From contig JAEXAB010000001.1 in the NCBI GenBank assembly GCA_023394875.1, forward strand, positions 372,001-436,000: 64,000 bases of DNA, written 5' to 3'. The position numbers were made by a program, and so were the translations under genes. Of this stretch, positions 56,633 through 64,000 are shown piece by piece (the first letter of the stretch is position 1; every line of letters begins with the position of its first letter). The stretch comes from Bacillota bacterium. GTDB taxonomy: Bacteria; Bacillota; Clostridia; Christensenellales; DTU072. The notes under the pieces are model-generated. The model was given only the letters and a program-made list of their open reading frames with translations. It did no database searches and was not told the origin of the DNA.

Positions 56633-57832
56633 CTATTCTACCGTAGACAAAACAATTTTACTTTTTTTTCCTTTTTGCGGAGCATAAACAGAGCGCCTAA
56701 GTCTCTCCGAAGTAAGCAGTTTACCTTCCGCAAAAAAGTCGCGGTAACTTTCGCTTAGCATTCCGCTTATCGGCTCTTTTTCTATAACGTACTCGAACTC
56801 CGCGCCCTCGGGAATAGGGATAGGCTCCACTACCTCATATTCGGTACTTACTATGTCCCGAATTTTTACGCTCCGAAGTTTAATTACGTACCCGCAACTT
56901 TTGCCGTAAATTTCGAAGGTTAGCTTATTGTCCTCACAAAATGCGTTTAGATAAATGGTATGCGGAGAGGAATTTTTTAACACAAGGTCAGTTTCCGAAC
57001 TTACCATAGCGTCCAAAGAGGGGGCTACGTAACTTACCGGCAATGAATGAGTACTACTTTTTTCTACTTCCAACCCCGCTAACAACCAAGCATTAAATAG
57101 TGTGGTGGAAACCTGGCATACTCCTCCGCCCACTCCGGCGGTAAACTCTCCGTTTTTAATGATTTTCGCCATAAAAAAACCGTTTTCCTCGGTTCTTGCC
57201 CCCACAACTTGATTAAAACTCAAAGTCTGACCCGATTCTATCTGAGAATTATTGAGCCTTGATGCCGCCAAAGCTATATTTTTCTTCCTGTTTTCCGAAG
57301 AGGTGCGGTAGTTTGTAGTAAAGCCAGATAATTTTTTCGTCCTTTCTATTAACTCGTTATACTTTTCTTTGGGAGCAATAAAGCTATAAGGAATATTGAT
57401 TACCATATTAGATTCAAAGCCTTCTACTATCAATTTCCCTAAGGCTTCCATATTGCATTTCAGACCGTCTTTTCCTATTTCGTAATTGAATTTTCCCTCT
57501 CCAAGATAATTAGCTTTCGGCTCTATAGCCTCACAATCAAAATTTGTTACTTCATCTTTTAGCTTGCTGGCAAAAACGCTGTCGAGGCTACTTATATAAT
57601 CGGTATAGGAGCCTGAATGCTTATTTTTGTAGTGTTTATTAAAATCGCCGCCGAAGAGAATTTTGACTTCCAAATACTTAAAATAATCTACTTCCATTTC
57701 CTCACAAAATACTTCTTTGCCATCAAAAAGTAAGTGTATTTGGGCAGTGTTTTTTTTGCCGGCAAAACCCGCGCAGGCAACTAAAATCAATATTGCAAGC
57801 AGAATTAATAACTTGGAAGCATATTTTTTCAT
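56633..57832 (-). CDS. VanW-family lipoprotein
   Basis: The 399-residue protein has a signal peptide with a lipobox (LVAC, Cys20). The VanW domain lies in the middle, with the signatures GQTLSFNQVVGARTEENGF, GVGGGVCQVSTTLFNA and the HSLPVSYVAPSLDA stretch. A short C-terminal G5-like region (IVSTEYEVVEPIPIPEGAEF) follows. VanW proteins occur next to vancomycin-resistance genes but are widespread without them, and their activity is not well established. No resistance genes are present here. There is no clear Shine-Dalgarno site; a weak GATACT box lies six bases before the ATG. Confidence 0.88.
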   Translation of the reverse strand: MKKYASKLLILLAILILVACAGFAGKKNTAQIHLLFDGKEVFCEEMEVDYFKYLEVKILFGGDFNKHYKNKHSGSYTDYISSLDSVFASKLKDEVTNFDCEAIEPKANYLGEGKFNYEIGKDGLKCNMEALGKLIVEGFESNMVINIPYSFIAPKEKYNELIERTKKLSGFTTNYRTSSENRKKNIALAASRLNNSQIESGQTLSFNQVVGARTEENGFFMAKIIKNGEFTAGVGGGVCQVSTTLFNAWLLAGLEVEKSSTHSLPVSYVAPSLDAMVSSETDLVLKNSSPHTIYLNAFCEDNKLTFEIYGKSCGYVIKLRSVKIRDIVSTEYEVVEPIPIPEGAEFEYVIEKEPISGMLSESYRDFFAEGKLLTSERLRRSVYAPQKGKKSKIVLSTVE

Positions 57833-57896
57833 AACTTTAGTATCGTTAATATGAGGTTAAATATTCTCAATTGCTTTTGTCGAAAATACAATTAAG

Positions 57897-57928
57897 TTGA
57901 CATTCTTTAATATTTGGACTAATATAAT
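57897..57928 (+). promoter_or_regulatory. Promoter of the DUF1508 repeat gene
   Basis: TTGACA (57897-57902) is followed after 17 bases by TAATAT (57920-57925); a perfect TATAAT (57923-57928) overlaps at 20-base spacing. An AAGGAG site lies before the ATG at 57968. Confidence 0.65.
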
Positions 57929-57967
57929 AAGTATATTATTTCCCTACATATAAGGAGTAAAGTTAAT

Positions 57968-59323
57968 ATGGAAAAAATTCAAGCCTTTTTGACGTCCAAA
58001 ACACCGATAACCGATTCTATAAGCGTGCCAAACTGGCTATTTGTGGTATTGGCTGTTGTACTTGTTCTGTTAGTCATCATAATAATAAGCGCGACTAAGA
58101 ACAGCAAAAAAAGTAACGTAAAAGAAAAAAGCCCTATTGGCAGCAATCCCGAAGTCATTCCCTTCCTAGAAGATGAGAAACCGGAGATATTAAACGTAAG
58201 CGACGATAAGGAAATAACTTTTATTCAGGACGTGGCTGTCGTTTCCGAAAAATCCCAGGAAATACCTGCGGAAATACCTATTATTGAGGAACCTGCCGTT
58301 ATTAAAACTGTCGCAGAAGCAGAAGAATCGGCAGCAGAAGAAGCTCCCGCGCCTATCGAAGAAGAATCTCCCGCGCCTGTTGAAGAAGAAGTAGCCGCGC
58401 CTGTTGAAGAAGCGACTGTAGTAGAAACTCCTATAGTAGAAGAAACAGTTGCGGAAGAAGTAAAACCTTCGGAAATTGCACCTTTGCCGGAAACAGAAGT
58501 GCTTGCAACCCAAGAGGCGGAAATTGTTACTCAAGAAGCGGAAGAACAACCCCCGGTTTGCGGAGAAAGAAAGGTAGAAGGCAAATTTGAAATTTGCAAC
58601 AGCGACCTTGGCGGATACCGCTATATTTTGCGCGCCAACAACGGTCAGCTCCTTTATGAATCAAGAGATTATAAGAACGTTGATTCCTGCGCAGATGCAA
58701 TCAACAAGTTTATAAATGCCGTTAAAAACGGCGATTTCAGCGTAAAAGCCGATAAGTTTGACAGATTTAAGTTTATACTCAAGTCTCCTACCAGTAATAA
58801 TTCAATATTCACAGGAGAATCATTCTCCACCAACTCCGCTTGTCTAAGTAATATAGAAAGCGTAAAGAGATTTGCCGAAATCAGCCCAGTTTACGATATG
58901 ACTCAAGCCGACTTCGTTGCCGCAAGCAAACCTTTTGAAATAAACGAAGAAGTCAAAGCCTGGGTTTCTAATTTCTGCGGAGCGACAGGAAAGTGGGTTA
59001 TTGAAAACGAAGAAAACAACGGCAAGACCGTATATATCTATCTGCTTTATGCCAACAACGGACAGTTACTATATGAATCCAGAGATTATGCAAGCTACGC
59101 AAGTTGCAAGAGCGGTTTAGAAACCTTTATAAAGACGGTTAAAGACGGAGAGTTCATAATCGACCCCGACAAAGCCGGACGCTACAAGTTTATTTTGCGC
59201 AGCAAGAACAAAAATTCTATGGTTGAGTACTTAGGTCAAAACTACTCCACCCAAAAAGCCGCCGAAAGTAGTGCCGAAAGCGTTTACAAATTTGCTTTGC
59301 AATCTCCTATCGACCATCTGTAA
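57968..59323 (+). CDS. Membrane-anchored protein with four DUF1508 repeats
   Basis: The 451-residue protein starts with a short extracytoplasmic or cytoplasmic segment, one transmembrane helix (about 23-43) and a long acidic linker with repeated PAPxEEE units (about 115-195). Four DUF1508 (YegP-like) repeats follow in two tandem pairs; the odd ones share an NNGQLLYESRDY segment followed by regularly spaced Cys residues, and the even ones share RFKFILKS/RYKFILRS. DUF1508 proteins are usually short, soluble two-repeat proteins of unknown function, so the membrane anchor and linker are notable. The promoter is at 57897 and a terminator at 59351. The orientation in the membrane is uncertain. Confidence 0.85.
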   Translation: MEKIQAFLTSKTPITDSISVPNWLFVVLAVVLVLLVIIIISATKNSKKSNVKEKSPIGSNPEVIPFLEDEKPEILNVSDDKEITFIQDVAVVSEKSQEIPAEIPIIEEPAVIKTVAEAEESAAEEAPAPIEEESPAPVEEEVAAPVEEATVVETPIVEETVAEEVKPSEIAPLPETEVLATQEAEIVTQEAEEQPPVCGERKVEGKFEICNSDLGGYRYILRANNGQLLYESRDYKNVDSCADAINKFINAVKNGDFSVKADKFDRFKFILKSPTSNNSIFTGESFSTNSACLSNIESVKRFAEISPVYDMTQADFVAASKPFEINEEVKAWVSNFCGATGKWVIENEENNGKTVYIYLLYANNGQLLYESRDYASYASCKSGLETFIKTVKDGEFIIDPDKAGRYKFILRSKNKNSMVEYLGQNYSTQKAAESSAESVYKFALQSPIDHL

Positions 59324-59350
59324 ACATAAAACTGTTTGGTTAAAAAAAAT

Positions 59351-59380
59351 GCCCGCCTTAGTCGGCGGGCTTTATTTTTT
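59351..59380. terminator. Terminator between the DUF1508 gene and the aldolase gene
   Basis: GCCCGCC (59351-59357) and GGCGGGC (59364-59370) form a perfect stem with a TTAGTC loop, followed on the plus strand by TTTATTTTTTTT. A-rich sequence to the left lets it also serve the convergent minus-strand operon. Confidence 0.9.
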
Positions 59381-60010
59381 TTATAAATTAATAAAATAAT
59401 TGTTAAGCAAGTCTTCGGTAAATATTTTTTCCTTTGTTTTTTCCAAAGTCTTCATTTCTATATACTTCTTGGTACTTTCTTCTAAAAATTTTATTATTTC
59501 GAAAGCATGGTCCATGTCCTTGCCTGCGCAAACCACGCCGTGGTTTGCCATAAAGCAGGCGTTCTTACCCTCTATGCCCTTTATTGTGGCTTTGGTTAGA
59601 CCTTTCGTCCCGGGTAAGGCATAATCTGCTACCCTGACGTCACCTAAGAATAGCCTGCGCATTTCTTCGTTATAGCACGGTAAAGTTTGTCTTACAACAG
59701 ACATTACGCTACTAAAAATAGGGTGGGTGTGAATAACGGCGTTTATGTCTTTGCGCTCACGGTAAATACCGGCGTGAATGCCTCTTTCGCTGGTGGGCTT
59801 GTGCTTGCCTTGCCATTCCAAAGTGTTAATATCAACTATTACCATATCTTCTTCGGTAAGGCTAAGATAATCCAATCCCGAAGGAGTAACAAGCATAGTG
59901 TTTTCATCAATTCTCACCGAAGAATTGCCCCAGGTGCCTTGCACAAGGTTGTTTTCCAAAAGCTTAATACCGGAGTCAAGCAATATCTTTCTCAATTCTT
60001 TATTATCCAT
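59381..60010 (-). CDS. Class II aldolase/adducin family protein (fuculose-phosphate-aldolase-like)
   Basis: The 209-residue protein has all metal-binding elements of the family: Glu in TSERGIHAG, the histidine pair in VIHTHPIFSS and the third His in MANHGVVCAG. The first residues GTWGNSSVRID and LVTPSGLDY form the phosphate-binding part. Such zinc enzymes cleave sugar phosphates such as fuculose- or ribulose-1-phosphate, or act as epimerases or dehydratases. It follows a decayed paralogue with an 8-bp overlap and an aminotransferase gene, which suggests a pathway on a sugar- or aldehyde-like substrate. The precise substrate is not readable. Confidence 0.87.
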   Translation of the reverse strand: MDNKELRKILLDSGIKLLENNLVQGTWGNSSVRIDENTMLVTPSGLDYLSLTEEDMVIVDINTLEWQGKHKPTSERGIHAGIYRERKDINAVIHTHPIFSSVMSVVRQTLPCYNEEMRRLFLGDVRVADYALPGTKGLTKATIKGIEGKNACFMANHGVVCAGKDMDHAFEIIKFLEESTKKYIEMKTLEKTKEKIFTEDLLNNYFINL

Positions 60011-60617
60011 TGGTCTTTTCCTCCGACAAAAGATTTTCCTGGTTCTTCTTGCTGTATTTCATTTTATAAACCAGTCTCATAAGCTTGGCTTCCAAAAAAT
60101 TGATTTTTTTGTACTTACCGATAACCGATGCGCCGATAATGACGGTAGCCGATTTTTCCAAAACCATAGCGCAGGTAAACGCCTCATTAAGCGTTCTACC
60201 CGTGGTGATTGCTCCGCCGTCGGCAATAAGAATAGAATTCGCTTTTTTGAAAGCTTTCAGAATCTTATTATCGTCAAAGTCTACTACTTTAGCTTTAACG
60301 CCCAAAATCTGTGCCATATCGTCCAATACGGCGGGCACGTCCTTTCTTGCCTTAGCCGCCACCATAACTTTGGGAGGAGCCACGCTCATAACTACGTTAA
60401 CGTCTGCTCTTGCTCTCAGAATTTTGGCGGGGAGCAAATCATTAGTAGTATAATCTATTACTTTGACGTCCTCTTCACTAAGAGCGCGGAAATCCCCCTT
60501 TGCGTAGCAAGCTTTATTATAATCAACACGATATAGTATATAGTCGCATTCTCCGATAAGCTTCTCCCGCTCTAATTTTTTGCTATATTCTATTATAGCT
60601 TTAATAACCTTTTCCAT
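60003..60617 (-). CDS. Class II aldolase-fold paralogue lacking metal ligands
   Basis: The 204-residue protein aligns by eye along its length with the neighbouring aldolase but has lost its zinc ligands. SVAPPK stands in place of HTHP, IADGGAITTG in place of the NHG segment, and the Glu position reads LPAKILRA. The frame is intact, with GGAG before the ATG and a basic C-terminus, so it is maintained rather than a pseudogene. It may be a non-catalytic partner of the active aldolase, whose gene overlaps it by 8 bases, or may have a new function. Confidence 0.65.
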   Translation of the reverse strand: MEKVIKAIIEYSKKLEREKLIGECDYILYRVDYNKACYAKGDFRALSEEDVKVIDYTTNDLLPAKILRARADVNVVMSVAPPKVMVAAKARKDVPAVLDDMAQILGVKAKVVDFDDNKILKAFKKANSILIADGGAITTGRTLNEAFTCAMVLEKSATVIIGASVIGKYKKINFLEAKLMRLVYKMKYSKKNQENLLSEEKTNG

Positions 60618-60627
60618 ATCTACTCCG

Positions 60628-62331
60628 TTATTTCTTCATTTCGGCGATTTCCGACCTGATTTTTATATAGTCTTCCTCTGCCTTAGCCTTTTTTTGTTGA
60701 GCCTCTTCTGCCCAACGGGCTTTATTAGCTTTCTTGTCAGCCTTTTTCTGTTCTTTTTTGGCTTTGTTGACTTCGGCGTCTCTAGCAAGGATAGTTTTTA
60801 CGCTTTCGCCCGGGGCAACTACCTTAAATACGTTTTCAAATCTGTTGAGAGCTTCGTCTATTACTTCGTCGGTGTCGGCAAGTGAAGTATAAAGTCTGCT
60901 TCCGGCTAAAGTTACTATGCCGTTTGCCATATAAGCGGCTCCCATATGCTCCATAGCTACCTTTCTCAACATAACTTCCGGCTTCTTCTTGAGTACTCCA
61001 AGCAGGCTCTTAACGATATTAAAGGATGAGAAGTCGTAGCTCATAGCGCCTGTGCATTCTAAGTGAACTATGCTGCCTTGGTTGTAAACAACGTACGGTA
61101 AATCGTATTTTTCTATCAACATCTGCAAGCCGTCTGCCAGTCTGTCGCCGGCTTTGCCTGCCTTTACGCAAGCGTCGGTTTTTGCTATTTCCTGAATGGC
61201 GCAGTAACCTGCCAAAGCCGAAATTGGGTTTGCTGCCAAAGTGCCGCCAACGTACGCTCTCTTCATACCGGTAGCTACGCCTGCCGCCATACAGTCAACG
61301 TATTCGCGCTTGCCGCCTACGCCGCCTGCCGCGGGATAACCGCCTGCCACAATTTTACCGAATATAGTAAGGTCGGGTACAACGTCAAACAAACCTTGCG
61401 CTCCGCCAAGTCCTACGCGGAAACCGGTAACCACTTCGTCAAAGATAAACAGACAGCCGTACTTATCACACAACGCTCTAACAGCCTTGTTGTATAAGAA
61501 GTCAATAGGTCTTGTTCCGCTTTCCGGTCCTACCGGCTCTACGATAACAGCCGCCGTGCCACCCTTTAGGGTGTTTCTCTTTAGGCAAGTTTCCAACATA
61601 TCAAGGTTGTTGGGCTGAACTTCGTCAATTAGACTAAATATTGTGCTCGGTATGCCGTGACTTTCCAAAAACTGTCTTGTGCCCGGGACTTTCAAGCCGT
61701 AAACCATTTGATCCGACCAGCCGTGATAAGCGCCGCCTACCTTTATTATTCTCTTTTTGCCCGTTGCGCAACGCGCCACACGCAATGCTCCCATAACACT
61801 TTCGGTACCGCTACCCAACATACGGAATTTCTCCACGTTAGGCATGTGCTTGTTGATTTCCTTTGCTATTAATAATTCTGCTTCGTGGAACAAACCGGTA
61901 ACGGGTCCGCAGGTTTCTAAAAGTTTCATAACCTTTTCTCTTACAGGAGCATAATTACTGCCTAAAATAGTAGGGCCGCCCGCTTGAAGGAAGTCATAAT
62001 ATTTGTTGCCGTCAAGGTCGTACATAAACGCGCCGTCGGCTTTAGTTATGCAAATGGGGAAGGGATAGTTAAAAGCTAGGTTATGTTGAACTCCGCCGGG
62101 AATAAACTTCTTGGCTTCGGTTGTTATTTTTTTCGATTCGGCGCAATTCGTTTCGAAATGCCCCAAAACTTCTTTTAACGCTTCGGGCTTTATATCGTAA
62201 ATAGGCTTAGCTCTAAGATTGTCAAGTCTTTCGTTAATACGGTCGGCTTTCTCCCAACGTGTAACGCCGTAGCCTTCTTTGATTTTTACATTTTCCCAAC
62301 GTGTGGTGTCGTTTATGATACTTTTTGTCAT
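60628..62331 (-). CDS. Class III aminotransferase, glutamate-1-semialdehyde-aminomutase-like, with a Lys-rich tail
   Basis: The start is the ATG at 62331; the in-frame TTG at 62343 overlaps the GGAGG site. The 567-residue product has the PLP fold: GSGTESVMGALRVAR (phosphate region), GGAYHGWSD, FDEVVTGFR with Asp298 and the Schiff-base lysine Lys326 in FGKIVAGGYPAAGG. The N-terminal FIPGGVQHN segment fits the glutamate-1-semialdehyde 2,1-aminomutase branch. It is longer than that enzyme (about 430 residues) because of an 80-residue N-terminal extension and a C-terminal Lys/Ala/Glu-rich helix of about 50 residues. No heme genes lie nearby, so another amino acid or sugar substrate, possibly linked to the adjacent aldolases, is more likely. 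Confidence 0.85.
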   Translation of the reverse strand: MTKSIINDTTRWENVKIKEGYGVTRWEKADRINERLDNLRAKPIYDIKPEALKEVLGHFETNCAESKKITTEAKKFIPGGVQHNLAFNYPFPICITKADGAFMYDLDGNKYYDFLQAGGPTILGSNYAPVREKVMKLLETCGPVTGLFHEAELLIAKEINKHMPNVEKFRMLGSGTESVMGALRVARCATGKKRIIKVGGAYHGWSDQMVYGLKVPGTRQFLESHGIPSTIFSLIDEVQPNNLDMLETCLKRNTLKGGTAAVIVEPVGPESGTRPIDFLYNKAVRALCDKYGCLFIFDEVVTGFRVGLGGAQGLFDVVPDLTIFGKIVAGGYPAAGGVGGKREYVDCMAAGVATGMKRAYVGGTLAANPISALAGYCAIQEIAKTDACVKAGKAGDRLADGLQMLIEKYDLPYVVYNQGSIVHLECTGAMSYDFSSFNIVKSLLGVLKKKPEVMLRKVAMEHMGAAYMANGIVTLAGSRLYTSLADTDEVIDEALNRFENVFKVVAPGESVKTILARDAEVNKAKKEQKKADKKANKARWAEEAQQKKAKAEEDYIKIRSEIAEMKK

Positions 62332-62356
62332 TTTTGCCTCCAAAAAATTATTTTCT

Positions 62357-64000
62357 TTAATTTATCACAAATATTAATAATAAGTAGCCTCTTTCAAAGC
62401 TGTAAGAATAGGAAATCTTACCTCCCGCTAGCTCGTCGGCTATATCGGCGCCATAGTCGAAATCAATATAAATATCAACGCTGAACCCTGCTCCCTCATA
62501 ATCCTCAATAATATCGGCAATAGCCGAAATCAAGCTGTCCAAATCATATTCGCTTTCCACTCTCAAATTATAAGAAAACGCTCCGATAGTAACGCTCATT
62601 TCATTATAAACGTCATAATCATCGCTGTTTGCTACTTTGTCAAGATGATCGCTAGCCTCATATCCTGCAAAATAATTGGCTTCGCCCACAATATTCTTTT
62701 GGGTAAGTTCCTTAAATTTCGCGTCGGAAATCAAGAAATACTTGTGAGTAAGCCCTTCTCTCTGCCCCACAATGGCTCCGCCCGACGTGGCGTCTATTAC
62801 GTAATACTTACCGTCTAATCTTACTTTGTTCCAAGCGTGTCCCGGTGAGTTGTCTTCGGGTACGTAAGTAATTTGGTAGGTTTCTATACCCTCTATTCTT
62901 GCAAGCACCAAAAAGGCTTTGCTTATTCCGTCGCAAACCGCTCTCTTATCGTCAAACACGCCTTCTAAGTAAAAACCGTTAAAGCTGTGAATTGTATCGC
63001 CTTGAGGATTATTTTCGGCAAGCTCCAATAAGTCTTTGTCGTAAACAACGTTGAGAATAATATAGTCGTAAATTTTATGCAATTTTGTCACGTCGTCCAT
63101 GCTGTCGTCTATTATCGCGCGTAGGATTACTTTGGCTTTATTGTAGAGGCTTTCTGCCTTGGAACCGCTTGCCGGGAGAGGTCTGTATCCTTGAGAAAGG
63201 GCATAGAATAATTGTTCGCTTGTAGTAACCGACACGGTATTGCCTATGCTGTTAATTTTGAAACCGTCAAAATCAACTGTTCTTTGCGGGGTATATTCTT
63301 CGTGAAGAATATAATCAAGCTGGGTATACCCGTCGGTAGTCGAAGCCATGGCGCTGGGATAATTGCTGTAAGTAAAAGTCATGTCAACTTGGTTACTTCC
63401 CACTAAATTGGCACCCCAAGAAACGGTACTCTTAGGCACTTCCATACTTTGCCATACGTTGTTTAAGTAATCGCTGTAAACGTTGGCGTCGCCGTTGAGA
63501 TTAAGTATGAAACTTGCCTGTTCTGCTCTGCTGAATACAAGGTATTCTAAATATGCTTTAAGTTCTAAATTATCCTCTTCTTCAAAAGTTTGCGCTCCCC
63601 CAAAGTTTGCCGCAATAGCCGAAGTATCGTTCTTCAAAACGTATTTTGCGTATAAAGTAATATCCCCTATGGAGTCGTTTATTTCGGTAATCTTATTTAT
63701 AAACTCTTTTTCGGAATACCAGCCGACAAAGTTATAAAGTAAGGTATTTTCGCCGTTTTCTAAAGTTATATCGTCAAGCAAGGTATAGCTTATGGGATTC
63801 CCCACAGGATTACTTCCTATACCCACGTAATAATTTATTGCATAAGGAATGGGGGTAAGCTTGGCGTAGATAGTTATATCGTTGCCGATACTGGAATCAA
63901 AGTCAAATAAATTGATAAAAGTTTCTTCCTGATACCAGCCGTCAAAAATATATCCTTCTACTGCTTGCAGTTCGGGCTCTTCCACAGTTTCACCGATTAA
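62357..64000 (-). CDS. Surface protein with InlB-type repeats and a transglutaminase-like domain, N-terminus missing
   Basis: The frame is open to the right edge, so the N-terminus lies outside the window. Two Listeria-Bacteroides (InlB B-type) repeats are visible, with YIFDGWYQEETFINLFD and YNFVGWYSEKEF, each ending in ITIYAKL or ITLYAKY. A transglutaminase-like domain follows with Cys in AVCDGISKA, His in GHAWNKV and Asp in YVIDATSGG. This C-terminal half resembles the lipoprotein at 5182-8442, so the two are paralogues with different N-terminal adhesive repeats. A surface crosslinking or protease-like role is expected. The stop lies 25 bases before the aminotransferase start, so the genes may be cotranscribed. 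Confidence 0.85.
   Translation of the reverse strand, partial: LIGETVEEPELQAVEGYIFDGWYQEETFINLFDFDSSIGNDITIYAKLTPIPYAINYYVGIGSNPVGNPISYTLLDDITLENGENTLLYNFVGWYSEKEFINKITEINDSIGDITLYAKYVLKNDTSAIAANFGGAQTFEEEDNLELKAYLEYLVFSRAEQASFILNLNGDANVYSDYLNNVWQSMEVPKSTVSWGANLVGSNQVDMTFTYSNYPSAMASTTDGYTQLDYILHEEYTPQRTVDFDGFKINSIGNTVSVTTSEQLFYALSQGYRPLPASGSKAESLYNKAKVILRAIIDDSMDDVTKLHKIYDYIILNVVYDKDLLELAENNPQGDTIHSFNGFYLEGVFDDKRAVCDGISKAFLVLARIEGIETYQITYVPEDNSPGHAWNKVRLDGKYYVIDATSGGAIVGQREGLTHKYFLISDAKFKELTQKNIVGEANYFAGYEASDHLDKVANSDDYDVYNEMSVTIGAFSYNLRVESEYDLDSLISAIADIIEDYEGAGFSVDIYIDFDYGADIADELAGGKISYSYSFERGYLLLIFVIN

Noticed and set aside
56633..57832. Vancomycin-resistance locus suggested by VanW
   Set aside because: No vanHAX, vanY or two-component regulator lies nearby; VanW-family proteins are widespread without resistance.
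58190..58549. Minus-strand Phe/Arg/Tyr-rich frame opposite the acidic linker
   Set aside because: It is the antisense of repeated Glu/Pro/Ala codons and therefore a composition artefact.
1..64000. CRISPR array, insertion sequence or prophage
   Set aside because: I found no regularly spaced short repeats, transposase or phage structural genes. The repeated motifs in the giant genes are protein-level repeats.

Overview
The window looks like a chromosome segment of an AT-rich, low-GC Gram-positive bacterium, probably an uncultured Clostridia-type Bacillota. The signs are RNase Y with Mini-RNase III, an ecfA1-ecfA2-ecfT-truA cluster, BioY under a BirA-type operator, GGAGG ribosome binding sites, consensus sigma-A promoters and many lipobox lipoproteins. 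TAA, TAG and TGA all end genes, so the standard code applies. I see no transposase, phage gene, CRISPR array or rRNA. The finer lineage is a guess.

Layout. (1) 1-8442, minus strand: a truncated giant lipoprotein, a DUF4380-like protein, and a lipoprotein with bacterial Ig repeats and a transglutaminase-like domain. (2) 8547-12900, plus strand: mrnC, rlmB, a 2Fe-2S protein with a decayed ASKHA domain coupled to a geranylgeranyl-reductase-like flavoprotein, then bioY. (3) 12968-13846: tRNA-Val(GAC), a 78-bp duplicated terminator-containing segment and a cupin gene. (4) 13880-51092, minus strand: yitT, then, reading upward, an operon-like block of a small membrane protein, a GLUG-repeat membrane protein, a coiled-coil protein and a UvrD-like helicase, a release-factor-like gene, two giant lipoproteins (5249 and about 3803 aa), and a three-gene lipoprotein unit. 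(5) 51205-54441, plus strand: the ECF energizing module and truA. (6) 54614-57832, minus strand: rny, a zinc ribbon protein and a VanW-family lipoprotein. (7) 57968-59323, plus strand: a membrane-anchored four-repeat DUF1508 protein. (8) 59381-64000, minus strand: an active-looking and a decayed class II aldolase, a class III aminotransferase, and a truncated transglutaminase-like surface protein.

The main candidate for something undescribed is the minus-strand block 14881-48412. A perfect consensus promoter precedes two giant paralogous lipoproteins. Six bases after them comes a full-length class I release-factor homologue that keeps GGQ but lacks the stop-codon-reading tripeptide, in the same frame as the giant gene's TAG. 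Tightly packed behind it are an SF1 helicase, a coiled-coil protein and a transmembrane GLUG protein. A second pattern is that several genes without a Shine-Dalgarno sequence have a -10 box six or seven bases before ATG, which predicts leaderless transcripts.
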